A stretch of DNA of 64,000 nt from Wenzhouxiangella limi (GTDB taxonomy: Bacteria > Pseudomonadota > Gammaproteobacteria > Xanthomonadales > Wenzhouxiangellaceae): positions 1 to 64,000 of the forward strand of contig NZ_JAAGSC010000037.1 in NCBI RefSeq assembly GCF_010499265.1. Direction: 5' to 3'. Below are positions 34,768-43,814 of the stretch, piece by piece (position 1 is the first letter of the stretch; every line of letters begins with the position of its first letter). The notes below the pieces were generated by a model. That model was given only the letters and a program-made list of their open reading frames with translations. It made no database searches and had not been told where the DNA came from. A program made the translations under genes and the position numbers.

Positions 34768-35994
34768 ATGAGCGGTGAGACCAGAAAAAGTGCCCTGAAG
34801 CGCGAGGTCGGCCTGGTTCAGCTGACCTTCTACGGCACCGGGACCATCCTCGGCGCCGGCATTTTCGTTGTCATCGGCGAAGTCCTGGGGGAGGCGGGTG
34901 GACTGGCGCCGCTGGCCTATTTGCTGGCCGCCGTCGTCGCGCTGACCACGGCGCTGAGCTACTCGGAAATGGCGGCGCGGGTGCCCACGGCCGGCGGTCC
35001 CGTCGACTACGTGGAGCGCGCGTTCGGTCGGCGCTGGCTGGGTTCGCTCGCCGGCTGGGCGCTGATCGTGGCCAACGTCGTCTCAGCCGCGACCATCATC
35101 ACGGGGTTTGTGGCCTACCTGTCGAGCTTCATCGCGGTCAGCGACTGGCTGGCAACGATCTTGGTTGCAGTCGCGGTGGTGGGTGTGGCCGCGGCCGGGA
35201 TGAAGGAAAGCGCCTGGCTGATGAGCGCCACGACGTTGATCGGGATCGGCACGCTCCTGGTCGTGCTCTGGGCATTGCGCGACGGCTTTGTGGCGGCACC
35301 ACAAGCCATCGCCGCGGCACCGGCGCAGATCGACGGCTCGGCCGGGGCAGCGTTGCTGGGTGGCGCCTTCCTGGCGATCTATTCGTTCATCGGCTTTGGC
35401 GACATGGCCCAGGCGGCCGAAGAAGTACGCGACGTCAAGCGCGTTATGCCCAAGGCCATGGTTCTGTCGCTGGCCGTGGTTTTTCTGTTCTACCTGAGCG
35501 TATCGGCCGCGCTCGTCGGAGTCGGCGGACTCGAGGAACTGGCCGCGGCCAAGGCGCCGCTGGTGGTGGCAGCCGGGCGCGAAGGCTGGCCGGAACTGCC
35601 GATCGCCCTGGCCAGCCTGGCCGTGATCGTCAACGGCGCCCTTACTCAGGTGATCGCCTCGGCCCGGCTGTTGTTCGATGCCGGCCGCGACGGCCGCGGT
35701 GCGCCGGCGATCCTGGGGAAAGTCAGCGCGATGACCGACACCCCGCTGGCGGCGACGCTGACGGTGGGCGGCGTTGTCCTGGGGCTGGCGCTGTTGGTGC
35801 CGCTCAAACAGCTTGCCACGGGAACGGGTTTTGCCATTCTCGTGGTCTTTATCGGCGTCAACGCTTCGCTGATCGTGTTCAAGCGCCGCGAACAGCCGGC
35901 GGAGGTGCCCGACGTCCCCATCCTCATTCCGTGGATCGGGGGCTTCGTCTGCGCAGGCGCGTTGATCGGCCAGCTTGCGCTGTACCTGGCCTGA
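34768..35994 (+). CDS. APC-family amino acid permease
   Basis: A 408-residue membrane protein with about 12 hydrophobic segments. The family entry is VGLVQLTFYGTGTILGAGIFVVIGE (the G-x-G-I-x-G unwound helix 1). MAARVPTAGGPVDYVERAFGRRW is the conserved second loop, and FIGFGDMAQAAEEVRDVKRVMPKAM is the helix 6 region with the AEE motif. The substrate is an amino acid or polyamine; the exact one cannot be told. It is divergent from the Crp/Fnr-type regulator with a 170-bp shared upstream region. Confidence 0.88.
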   Translation: MSGETRKSALKREVGLVQLTFYGTGTILGAGIFVVIGEVLGEAGGLAPLAYLLAAVVALTTALSYSEMAARVPTAGGPVDYVERAFGRRWLGSLAGWALIVANVVSAATIITGFVAYLSSFIAVSDWLATILVAVAVVGVAAAGMKESAWLMSATTLIGIGTLLVVLWALRDGFVAAPQAIAAAPAQIDGSAGAALLGGAFLAIYSFIGFGDMAQAAEEVRDVKRVMPKAMVLSLAVVFLFYLSVSAALVGVGGLEELAAAKAPLVVAAGREGWPELPIALASLAVIVNGALTQVIASARLLFDAGRDGRGAPAILGKVSAMTDTPLAATLTVGGVVLGLALLVPLKQLATGTGFAILVVFIGVNASLIVFKRREQPAEVPDVPILIPWIGGFVCAGALIGQLALYLA

Positions 35995-36022
35995 GCGTCT
36001 CGGGGCTTTTGCTAGTGGGCCA

Positions 36023-36493
36023 CTACTCGTCGACCCGACTGCCGCGCTTGCGGTCTTCGGACTCGGCGCGCTGCAGATAGGTATCCAGCAGCACCCTTCG
36101 CACCGCCTGGCTATAGCCGGCGGCCACGCCGAGCACCAGCGTCGTCAGCGCCGCCTTGTCCGGATGGTCGCGCACCCACTGGGTCAGCATCGGGTCGGCC
36201 TGCTTGGCCTGCTTGCGCAGAAAGGCCTCGAATTCTTCGCCGGGATCCAGCGCCTCTGGGGGCGGACGCTTCTTGGCCGAAGGCGCCGATAATTTGGCGA
36301 TCAACAGTACGAAGGCGATCAGAACAATGCCCGCAGCAGCGGTCACCAGCGCCGCCAGCGCCGGCGACAGCATTGGCAGCAGGCTGAAATAGCACGCCAG
36401 CGCCAAAAAGGCGATCACGCAAACCACCAGCGGGATCACGATCAAGGCCGTGATCGCGCCGGTCTCGGCTTTCTTTTTCAGACGCTCAAACAT
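36023..36493 (-). CDS. YqjE-like/phage-holin-superfamily membrane protein
   Basis: A 156-residue protein. A short basic N-terminus (MFERLKKKAETG) is followed by two adjacent membrane segments (ALIVIPLVVCVIAFLALACYF and LAALVTAAAGIVLIAFVLLIA) and a charged cytoplasmic tail. It lies 40 bp downstream of an ElaB/YqjD-like gene on the same strand, the same order as yqjD-yqjE. Such proteins are associated with stationary phase and osmotic stress. Confidence 0.6.
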   Translation of the reverse strand: MFERLKKKAETGAITALIVIPLVVCVIAFLALACYFSLLPMLSPALAALVTAAAGIVLIAFVLLIAKLSAPSAKKRPPPEALDPGEEFEAFLRKQAKQADPMLTQWVRDHPDKAALTTLVLGVAAGYSQAVRRVLLDTYLQRAESEDRKRGSRVDE

Positions 36494-36533
36494 GCTGCAG
36501 TTCCGGCAGGCGGGTCAGTCAAGGCTGACCGGC

Positions 36534-36842
36534 TCAGCGGTCCAGTAATTTACCGAGAATGAAGCCCAGGCCCAGGGCAATGGCCAGGCTGGTCATCGGC
36601 CGGTCCTCGATTTCGCTTTCGAACGAATCCCAGCCGCGGCGAACCTGCTGGCCCGACCGGTGGGCCGCATTGCTCAAGCGCTCGCGGCCTTCTTCGGCAG
36701 CGTCTCGGATTTTATGGCTCCCTTCGCTGGCGCTATCTTTTGCCATCTTGGAAATCGACTTACCGATCTCGGAGACATCAGATTTAAGGCTGGCGAATTC
36801 TTCCCTGAGTTCCTTGAGTTCCTTGTCGGTTGCGGTCGTCAT
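36534..36842 (-). CDS. ElaB/YqjD/DUF883-family membrane-anchored protein
   Basis: A 102-residue protein: a long charged coiled-coil helix (ELKELREEFASLKSDVSEIG ... AAHRSGQQVRRGWDSF) and one C-terminal membrane helix with glycine zipper (IEDRPMTSLAIALGLGFILG). This is the signature of ElaB/YqjD proteins, which tether stationary-phase ribosomes to the inner membrane. It is divergent from the ExoD-like gene. Confidence 0.85.
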   Translation of the reverse strand: MTTATDKELKELREEFASLKSDVSEIGKSISKMAKDSASEGSHKIRDAAEEGRERLSNAAHRSGQQVRRGWDSFESEIEDRPMTSLAIALGLGFILGKLLDR

Positions 36843-36952
36843 GCGAGTTCCTTTTTTGATCGGTACCCGTTGAACGTATCATGGCCCGATCCAAGCTTTC
36901 TGTTTTTGCCCGAAAAAAACCCATTCAGACAGGCCTTCGGCCGCGATCAGCC

Positions 36953-37546
36953 ATGGACCCTGACATCAGAAGCCTGCGGCAGTTGCTCAATACGCTTCGC
37001 ACCATCGATCTGGATCACAGTCCAGTAGATCTGGACGACATTCTTCAGGTCACGGGACGGCGTTCGTTCGGGCCGATCCTGCTGGTTGCCGGGCTGGTGA
37101 CGCTCGCGCCCCTGATCGGCGACATTCCGGGTGTGCCGACGCTGATGGCACTGCTGGTGATCGTCGTTTCGGTACAGCTGCTGGCCGGGCGGCGGCGTAT
37201 CTGGCTGCCTCGGTTCCTGCGCGAGCGCTCGATCACGCGACCGGCGCTTGAGAAAACCCTGGATCGGCTGGAACGCCCGGCCCGGTTCATCGACCGGTTC
37301 TTCCGTCCCCGCCTGAGTTTTCTGGTCATGGGGCCCGGCAGCCATGTGATCGGAAGCTCGGCGCTGCTGGTGGCGCTGATCATGCCGATGCTGGAGTTCA
37401 TCCCGTTCAGCGCGACCCTGGCCGGAGCCGCACTGACCGCTTTTGGCCTGTCGCTGATCGCGCGCGATGGCTACCTGGCGATTTTTTCGCTCGGAACGAC
37501 GGCCGCAGTGATCGCGCTGGTGATCTATCAGGCCATGACCTGGTAG
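36953..37546 (+). CDS. ExoD-family membrane protein
   Basis: A 197-residue protein from ATG 36953 (an upstream ATG at 36881 adds 24 non-conserved residues). The ExoD pattern is GRRSFGPILLVAGLVTLAPLIGDIPGVPTLMALLVIVVSVQ, with the P-G-V-P signature, then FLRERSI and two more hydrophobic segments (SALLVALIMPMLEFIP, AGAALTAFGLSLIARDG). ExoD proteins influence exopolysaccharide production or alkaline tolerance; the mechanism is unknown. Confidence 0.8.
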   Translation: MDPDIRSLRQLLNTLRTIDLDHSPVDLDDILQVTGRRSFGPILLVAGLVTLAPLIGDIPGVPTLMALLVIVVSVQLLAGRRRIWLPRFLRERSITRPALEKTLDRLERPARFIDRFFRPRLSFLVMGPGSHVIGSSALLVALIMPMLEFIPFSATLAGAALTAFGLSLIARDGYLAIFSLGTTAAVIALVIYQAMTW

Positions 37547-37685
37547 ATGCTTGAACAGCGGCTGATCGACTGTCCGTCAACAGCCGACATCAGAACTTCA
37601 TCCAGACGCAAACCCATCCCGAGATGGATGATTAATGTCCGGATCGCGGCTTGTGCTCATTAGCGATCTGCACCATGCTTTATTG

Positions 37686-38219
37686 ATGAACAGAACGACC
37701 ACCGACAGCAGTCTTGCCGCGCGCGCGGCCCGGATCGCAGCGCTGGCGCAAACGCTGGTGCGCCGGATTCGCCTGCTGGGCTGGTTGGGGCTGGTCTCGG
37801 CGGCCTGGCTGTGGCTGGTGCTGTTCGTGATTCTGGGTTCGATTCCGCATTTCCTGCTGGCCGTTCCGGCTGCGGTGATCGGACTGATCCTGCTGCTACC
37901 GGGCGCGGTGGTGCTGCTGACCACGCTGGGGCTGGACAGCCTGGGCCGCCTGCCGCAGCGCCTCGGTGCAGGCAGCTCCGCGCCGCCCAGCGCCCCTGCC
38001 GCCACGAGGCGCGGCCCGGTCGCGCTACTGCGCAAACTGTGGTCGATACGCCGCGAGATCCTCGGTCACCGGCTTGCGCTGATCCGCTACGCCGGCGCCG
38101 TTCGGCTGTTCACGCTGCCGTTGCTGCTGCTGATCAGCCTGGCCATCCTGGCCTGCCTGTTTCAGGTCGTGGTGGCGCTGGTCAGTCTGCCGCTGATCCT
38201 GCTGTTGGTGGTGCTTTAG
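37686..38219 (+). CDS. Membrane protein of unknown function
   Basis: A 177-residue protein from ATG 37686 (an in-frame ATG at 37635 is less convincing). Its hydrophobic segments are LLGWLGLVSAAWLWLVLFVI, LLAVPAAVIGLILLLPGAVV and LFTLPLLLLISLAILACLFQ plus a terminal hydrophobic tail, separated by an Arg-rich cytoplasmic stretch. I do not recognise a family. The last 38 bp overlap the end of the convergent DUF4097-like gene, so the two transcripts are antisense to each other there. Confidence 0.7.
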   Translation: MNRTTTDSSLAARAARIAALAQTLVRRIRLLGWLGLVSAAWLWLVLFVILGSIPHFLLAVPAAVIGLILLLPGAVVLLTTLGLDSLGRLPQRLGAGSSAPPSAPAATRRGPVALLRKLWSIRREILGHRLALIRYAGAVRLFTLPLLLLISLAILACLFQVVVALVSLPLILLLVVL

Positions 38220-39501
38220 CTGGCTGAGTGCGGCCAAACGCCACCGGGTCGTATGCCGACAACCGATCTGCATCGGGGCACTCGACCTGCTCGAACTCAA
38301 ACCCCAGCCGTAGCACCGGGGCCACCCGCCCGCCCCCGTGAATCTGTTCAAGCTGTTGCAGCCGGAAGCAGTACAGCAACGGCTCAAGATCGACGACTTC
38401 CAGTTCCACGGCTTTGAGTCCTTCCTGCCGAGCGAAGATGCCGGCGCTGTCTAGCGGCAGATCAAGCAAACCGTACTGGCCTGGTTGCAGGGCCATGAGT
38501 GTCTGGCCATCGATGCCCACCTCGATCGGCGCATCCCGTACCGGCATGTTCGGCTGACCCCAGGCCATGGCCCTGAGTGACCCGTCCGACAAAGGCTCGC
38601 GGTAGACCAGGACACGCGCTGGTGGCTTGTATTCTTGAATGCTGATCGACCCCTCCACCGAGCGCAATTCAACAAGAACCCGGCCCGGACCGCGACCATG
38701 AAAGAGTTGACGGTTGCCGCTGTGTCCCGTCTCGACCGCACCCCCGAAGGCGCTTTCGATCGAGCCCCGATGGGCCTCGGCGCGCACTTCAAGCGGCGTC
38801 TGTGCCGGCAGCTGAAAAACCAACGGGCCGGAGTGGCTGCGAGCGCGCAATACCGCGCCCTCGCTGGGCTGGACGCGCACTCGAGTCTCACCCGAAAGAC
38901 TTTCCAGATCCAGATCAGAGAGCGCGGAGAGGTCCAGCCGAACCGGCCCGGAAACGGTCTGCACCGTCAGTCGCTGGCCCTGCCCGCGCACGCGAATTCT
39001 GCCGTCGATGGAGCTGAGGCGGGTCTCGTTGCGGGCCAGTCCGGCCAGATCCAGCGCGGCATCAATGCTTTCTACAAACAGTCGGGCCGGACGGGAACCG
39101 TGGATGCTGACCGAACCGCTGCCTGTTTGCACCCGGACCAAAGGACCCTGCAGTCCGCTGATCGTCAGCAGGCCATCGCCCAGGTCCACCTCCAGTTCGG
39201 CGTGCCGCGGCAAACCAATCTCAACGGCTCCGCTGCCCCGCTGTGCCGGCGAACCGAACTCGACGGACCAGTGGCTGGCATCGCCACTGATGGCGGGTTC
39301 TGCCAGCAAACCGTCCGTCGGACCAACGATCAGATGGTCTTGGTCATGTCCGGCAATCACAAACTCGCCGTTGGGCGCGGTCAGACTCAAACGACCATCC
39401 GGATGCATGCTCCTGGTCATGAAGACTTCAGCGGGCAAGGGGTCGCTTGCAGCCAGCATCATCCAGGCCAGCGCGAGCGCAATGGGCGGTGTCTTCATCA
39501 A
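38182..39501 (-). CDS. Exported DUF4097-like beta-solenoid protein under ECF sigma operon control
   Basis: A 439-residue exported protein (signal MMKTPPIALALAWMMLAASD). The mature half is a series of short beta-strand repeats of the DUF4097/putative adhesin type: VDLGDGLLTISGLQGPLVRVQTGSGSVSI, SSIDGRIRVRGQGQRL, ESLSGETRVRVQPSEG, EVRAEAHRGSIESAFGG. It is the last gene after the sigma and anti-sigma genes (9 bp gap), where DUF4097 proteins are often found. It probably acts in the envelope as sensor or effector. Confidence 0.72.
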   Translation of the reverse strand: MMKTPPIALALAWMMLAASDPLPAEVFMTRSMHPDGRLSLTAPNGEFVIAGHDQDHLIVGPTDGLLAEPAISGDASHWSVEFGSPAQRGSGAVEIGLPRHAELEVDLGDGLLTISGLQGPLVRVQTGSGSVSIHGSRPARLFVESIDAALDLAGLARNETRLSSIDGRIRVRGQGQRLTVQTVSGPVRLDLSALSDLDLESLSGETRVRVQPSEGAVLRARSHSGPLVFQLPAQTPLEVRAEAHRGSIESAFGGAVETGHSGNRQLFHGRGPGRVLVELRSVEGSISIQEYKPPARVLVYREPLSDGSLRAMAWGQPNMPVRDAPIEVGIDGQTLMALQPGQYGLLDLPLDSAGIFARQEGLKAVELEVVDLEPLLYCFRLQQLEQIHGGGRVAPVLRLGFEFEQVECPDADRLSAYDPVAFGRTQPAKAPPTAGSAAD

Positions 39502-39510
39502 TAAGGCTCC

Positions 39511-40014
39511 TTACAGATCATGGTTGTGGCGAGCTGCCAGACGCGTCGCCGTTGAGTTCAGATCGGCCTGGCGCAAACGGGCTTCGGCCAGAAACTCCAG
39601 CAGCAGCTGGTTACCGGGCTCATGTTTCAGCGCAGCCTCAAGCGCGCGCATGGCGGCTTCGTTTTCTGCGGTCGCAGCCTCCACCGTCTGGCATGAGCGC
39701 TGCAGGCCAACAGCAGGGGCAGCAGCTTCCCGCACGGTCTGCTGTGGGGGCACCGCCACCAGCGCCGAATCCTGCAACGGCCGCATCGGCAACAGCAGCA
39801 GCGTACCGATCAGAGCAAGGCCGGCGACAGCCGCCGCCAGCGCCATTCGGCGCGTGCCGAGTCGGCTCGGCGTGCGGCCACTCTGGTCGGCTGGCAGTGC
39901 CTGCATTCGGTCGGGCAGAACTTCTTGCAGCCGTTGCCAGACCGCATCAGGCGGCTGGCAGGATCGGGGCAGCGACTCGAGCCGGCGGTCCAGCTCGTGG
40001 TCGGAAATGCTCAT
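39511..40014 (-). CDS. Anti-sigma factor-like membrane protein
   Basis: A 167-residue protein: cytoplasmic N-terminus (MSISDHELDRRLESLPRSCQ), a single membrane segment (RMALAAAVAGLALIGTLLLL) and a periplasmic helical domain (about 85-167) with NEAAMRALEAALKHEPGNQLLLEFL, TPR-like. It overlaps the sigma factor gene by 4 bp (ATGA). The topology and coupling fit an anti-sigma factor that holds the ECF sigma at the membrane. No zinc-binding HxxxCxxC is seen, so it is not of the ZAS type. Confidence 0.78.
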   Translation of the reverse strand: MSISDHELDRRLESLPRSCQPPDAVWQRLQEVLPDRMQALPADQSGRTPSRLGTRRMALAAAVAGLALIGTLLLLPMRPLQDSALVAVPPQQTVREAAAPAVGLQRSCQTVEAATAENEAAMRALEAALKHEPGNQLLLEFLAEARLRQADLNSTATRLAARHNHDL

Positions 40015-40559
40015 GACAGAGACTCCTTGAGAATTTGGCGGGCACGGTGGAGCTGGGCTTTGGAGGTGCCGGGATCAATGCCCATGGCTGCGGCGATTTC
40101 AGCGTGACTCAAACCTTCCAAGCAGAACAGCACCAGGACTGCGCGCGCGCGTCGTGGCAAAGCGGCAACCGCTCGCTCCAGATCCAGATCGGCTGCCGGC
40201 CAGGGCGGCTCGGGCATGGTCTGTGCCTCAAGCACCAAGGCGTCGGTCACCAGGGCCACGCGCCGACGGTCCGACAGGGCCAGGTTGATGCTCAGGCGCT
40301 TGAGCCAGGCACCAAAGCGCGCCGGTTCATTGAGTTGATCCAGCTTGCGCCAGGCGAGAAGAAAGCTGTCCTGCAGCCAATCCTCGGCCAGCGCCAAACG
40401 GCCGCCGCCCAGACGCCACAGCATCGGCATCAGCCGACCGGCGTGGCGCTGGTAGAGCTCAGCAAAGGATTGCTGGCAGCCTCGCTTGCAGCGCTGGACG
40501 AGAAGTTCGTCAGGCGTCTGTGCCGCGGCAGCGTTCTGGCATCGGGCATCCATATCCAT
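40011..40559 (-). CDS. ECF-family RNA polymerase sigma factor
   Basis: A 182-residue sigma-70 family factor. Region 2 is FAELYQRHAGRLMPMLWRL ... ALAEDWLQDSFLLAWRKLD (with the D-x-x-Q-D/E-x-F motif), and region 4 is ALPRRARAVLVLFCLEGLSHAEIAAAMGIDPGTSKAQLHRARQ. It heads a three-gene minus-strand operon with anti-sigma and DUF4097-like genes. ECF factors with such partners respond to envelope conditions and usually activate their own operon. Confidence 0.92.
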   Translation of the reverse strand: MDMDARCQNAAAAQTPDELLVQRCKRGCQQSFAELYQRHAGRLMPMLWRLGGGRLALAEDWLQDSFLLAWRKLDQLNEPARFGAWLKRLSINLALSDRRRVALVTDALVLEAQTMPEPPWPAADLDLERAVAALPRRARAVLVLFCLEGLSHAEIAAAMGIDPGTSKAQLHRARQILKESLS

Positions 40560-40629
40560 AAGGGACGCCTTTGCGGCGGAAAAGGTTGGAACTGTGCCAG
40601 CTTTAAAGGAGCGGCGCCAGCGCCGAGAC

Positions 40630-41865
40630 TCAGATCAAGCCGGCTTTCTGAAGCAGCTTGGGAATCTTGCGTTTGAAGGGGAAAAAGCCCTTGACCGCGT
40701 GCGGCCAGGCGCACGCGTCCCAGACGTTGCGGACCCGGTACAGCGTGATAGCGCGCTGATCCAGCTCGCGCGCCAGCCGCTCGAGCCCGTCGGCCAGCGG
40801 TCCGACCGGGGCTTCGGAAGTGACGACGGTCGCGACGCCGGCAGCCTGCGCCTGGCGACAGATCGCCCCGGCGTCAAGATTGTCCCGGATTACCAGTTCG
40901 AAGTCCTGTTCTTTGCGCAGCGATTCGGCGGCATCGGCAGCCGCTGCTTGGACGAAAGCCTCGGCCTTGTCGCCGAACGGCCAGGGGTGTTGCTGATGAC
41001 CGCCACCGACAACGACCGCACCGCGCAGATCGAATTCACCGCTCAGACAAGCCGACGCGCTCAGATCATCCCCGTGCACCAGTAAAAGCGCCGGCTTGTC
41101 GCGGGCCACGGCGGGCGGTTCTTCCAGGGCTTGGCGCGAATACGGCGCTTCGTCGCGAACAGGATCGGCGGTTTCGGCCAGGCCGGTTGGCCGGTAGCGG
41201 CCACCGGTGTATTTCTCGATATTGTCCGGCCGGGCCAGGTAGGTCTTGCCCGCGGTCTGGATGCCGGCCACCCAGCGCCAACTGAGGGTGTTCGAGGCTG
41301 GATCGGCATCGAGCAGATGACGCAAAAAGAAGTCCGCGCCCAGCGTCCAGGGCAGCTTCAGGGTAAAAATCCAGATCGAGGCAAACCACATGCGCACGTG
41401 GTTGTGCAGGTAGCCGGTGGCGATGAGTTCCTGCGCCCAGTCGTCGAAGCACTCAATGCCGGTGCGGCCGGACTCGGCCTCGGCCAGGGCGCGCGCCAGA
41501 CCGCTGCTGGCCTCGGCCCGCCCGCGCTCAGTATCACGCTCGGCGAGGAAATCCCGCCAGACCTGCGGCCGCATCTGCAGCCAGCCTTTCCATTAGGTTC
41601 GCCAGAAGACCTCCTGGATGAACTTCTCGGCCTGGCTGGGGCTGTGCTGTTCGACAACCGCGGCAATGACCTCGCGCTCGGTCAGGATGCGATGGCGCAG
41701 ATAAGGCGAAAGCATGGAAACGTTGGACTTGAACCCGGGACCGGGATCGGCGTTGCGCTCGGCGGCGTAAGCGCGCCCGGCGCGCGGGACGAAATCGGCC
41801 AGGCGGGCCAGGGCGGCTGAGCGGCTCGGCGGGAATAGATCCAGCGGCACAGGACAACTCTTCAC
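40630..41865 (-). pseudogene. Cryptochrome/photolyase FAD-binding-domain gene interrupted by one in-frame stop
   Basis: The frame runs from ATG 41865 (MKSCPVPLDLFPPSRSAAL) to 40630 with a single TAA at 41593..41595: EKFIQEVFWRT, stop, WKGWLQMRPQVWRDFL. Relatives have Tyr here (VFWRTYWKGWLE), so one base change (TAC/TAT to TAA) explains it. Downstream are the photolyase FAD motifs GYLHNHVRMWFASIWIFTL and ASNTLSWRWVAGIQTAGKTYLA and a roughly 150-residue C-terminal part. The N-terminal antenna Rossmann domain is absent. Either recently inactivated, a readthrough case or an assembly error. A restart at ATG 41574 would omit the N-terminus. Confidence 0.8.
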
Positions 41866-41937
41866 GACAAAGGGGTGCGGATTAAGCGTGCCCCATTGTC
41901 AGACCAGCCAGCCAAAGCTTCGTGAGCGGGACGGCAC

Positions 41938-42054
41938 CTAGACCGAGCCGGCGCCTACTCGCGACGCATTAACATCCAGTATCGTCTGGTCTACCAGGTG
42001 CTTGAGGAAGAACGCGTCATCAAGATCCTGCGCCTGTGGACGCATTACGAGTAA
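41938..42054 (+). pseudogene. C-terminal remnant of a YoeB/Txe-like toxin gene
   Basis: The stretch encodes GAYSRRINIQYRLVYQVLEE and then ERVIKILRLWTHYE before TAA 42052..42054. This is the C-terminal third of a YoeB/Txe RelE-fold mRNA interferase (SRRIN...HRLVYxV...LRxWTHYE). A TGA closes the frame shortly upstream, no start is available and no antitoxin gene is present, so it is a truncated relic without function. Confidence 0.7.
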
Positions 42055-42124
42055 CCCGACCAAAGTTGCACGACCCAGACGTTATAGTCCCGTCCTGACC
42101 CGACCCAGTTCGAGGAAAACAAAG

Positions 42125-42958
42125 ATGCCAACCCTGACCCGCTTGACGCGACTGCTGGCCATCGTGCTGACCACCTCGGCGCTGTCCCTGGCGGCCGCAG
42201 CACCCGAGGACGTGATGATGCGCGCCATCTCCGGCCAGTCCGAATCGATCGAAGGCCGTGAAGTGGCCTACTTCGACGAAGACCCGGCCACGCGCGGCTA
42301 CCTGGCCGTGCCCGAAGGTGACGGGCCATTTCCGGCGGTGATCCTGATCCACGAGTGGAACGGCGTGGTCGAGCGCATCCGCCAAACCGCCGACGCCTTC
42401 GCCGCCCACGGCTATATCGCTTTCGCCGCTGACCTCTACCGCGGACAGACGGGATCGAATCGCGACGAGAACATCGCCCTGATGCGAGAAGCCCGGGCCG
42501 ATGAGGACACCATCATCCGCAACCTCGATGCGGCGGTGAGCTGGGTGCGCGAGAACACGCCGGCCACCGGCAAGGTCGCCACCGTGGGCTGGTGCTTCGG
42601 CGGCGGCCTGGCGCTGTCGTATGCCCTGGGCGGCGAGCGTCACGAGGGCACGGCGATCTTCTACGGCTCGCTCTTGGACGACCCGGAAGCGATGTCGCAC
42701 ATCCACCACGAGGTCTATGGCACGTTCGCCGAAAACGACCGCGGCATCCCGGTCGCCGAAGTCGAGTCCTTCGTCGACGCGCTGCGCTCAGCCGGCATCG
42801 ACAACGACGTCCACATCTACGACGACGTCGACCACGGCTTCTGGCTCTACACCGAACGCGACCCGGCCAACAACCGCCCGGCCGCAGCTCATGCCTGGGA
42901 ACGACTGAAGATGTACCTGGATCGGGTCATCGGCGGAAAAGCCGAATCAGACTCCTAG
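42125..42958 (+). CDS. Exported dienelactone hydrolase family protein
   Basis: A 277-residue protein from ATG 42125 (GAGGAAA upstream; the longer frame from 42002 overlaps the toxin relic). The signal peptide is MPTLTRLTRLLAIVLTTSAL. The dienelactone-hydrolase fold has HEWNGVVERIRQTADAFAAHGY, the nucleophile elbow GWCFGGG (Cys as in dienelactone hydrolase), a YGTFAENDRGIP acid region and His in DDVDHGFWLY. It is a periplasmic thiol hydrolase of unknown substrate. Confidence 0.87.
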   Translation: MPTLTRLTRLLAIVLTTSALSLAAAAPEDVMMRAISGQSESIEGREVAYFDEDPATRGYLAVPEGDGPFPAVILIHEWNGVVERIRQTADAFAAHGYIAFAADLYRGQTGSNRDENIALMREARADEDTIIRNLDAAVSWVRENTPATGKVATVGWCFGGGLALSYALGGERHEGTAIFYGSLLDDPEAMSHIHHEVYGTFAENDRGIPVAEVESFVDALRSAGIDNDVHIYDDVDHGFWLYTERDPANNRPAAAHAWERLKMYLDRVIGGKAESDS

Positions 42959-42971
42959 CCGAGAAAGCGTC

Positions 42972-43805
42972 TCAGTACAGTCGCTCGACGTACGACTCGA
43001 TCGGCTTGCGCACCCGGTCTTCTTCGTCATTGGCCCACTTGCGCGGCGGCAGTTCCGGGGCCGGCGGCGGCTGGTCTTCGTAAGGGACTTTCTTGAGAAT
43101 GTGGGCGATGCAATTGAGGCGGGCGTGGCGCTTGACGTCGGCATCGACGAAATACCAGGGCGAGACCTCGGTATCGGTGTACTTCAACATCTCGTCCTTG
43201 GCCTTGGAATAGTCAGCCCACAGGTCGCGCGCCTTGATGTCCATCATCGACAGCTTCCAGCGCTTGGCCGGGTCCTCGACCCGGGCCTTCAGGCGCGCTT
43301 CCTGCTCGCGTTCGCTGACCGAGAACCAGTACTTGATCAACTGGATACCCTCGCTGATCAGCATGTCTTCGAACTCCGGGCACGAGTGCATAAAACGCTG
43401 AACCTGTTCCTCGGTGGCAAAGCCCATCACCCGCTCGACGTTAGGCCGGTTGTACCAGGAGCGGTCGAACAGCACGATCTCGCCGGCCGCCGGCAGGTGC
43501 TCGACGTAGCGCTGGAAGTACCATTGGGTCTTTTCGCGATCCGAGGGCACGCCCAGGGCAACGGTGCGAACCACGCGCGGATTGGTCATGTCGGTGATGC
43601 GCTTGATCACACCCCCCTTGCCGGCGGCATCGCGGCCCTCGAACAGAATCACCACGCGCCGGCCTGACTCGACCACGCTGTGCTGAAGCTTGACCAGCTC
43701 CAGCTGCAGGCGGCGCAGTTCCCGCACATACACCTTCTTTTTCAACTTGCCCTTGGCGTTGTAGTCCTGCGGGCCGAAGCGGCGATTGTCTGACAGTTCC
43801 TGCAT
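42972..43805 (-). CDS. ppk2: Polyphosphate kinase 2
   Basis: A 277-residue P-loop kinase of the PPK2 family: Walker A FEGRDAAGKGGVIKRI, KTQWYFQRYVEHLPAAGEIVLFDRSWYNR (Walker B plus lid), CPEFEDMLISEGIQLIKYWFSVS, and WYFVDADVKRHARLNCIAHIL. It transfers phosphate between polyphosphate and nucleoside (di)phosphates. One-domain PPK2. Converges with the dienelactone hydrolase gene with 13 bp between stops. Confidence 0.94.
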   Translation of the reverse strand: MQELSDNRRFGPQDYNAKGKLKKKVYVRELRRLQLELVKLQHSVVESGRRVVILFEGRDAAGKGGVIKRITDMTNPRVVRTVALGVPSDREKTQWYFQRYVEHLPAAGEIVLFDRSWYNRPNVERVMGFATEEQVQRFMHSCPEFEDMLISEGIQLIKYWFSVSEREQEARLKARVEDPAKRWKLSMMDIKARDLWADYSKAKDEMLKYTDTEVSPWYFVDADVKRHARLNCIAHILKKVPYEDQPPPAPELPPRKWANDEEDRVRKPIESYVERLY

Positions 43806-43814
43806 GTCTGCTCC

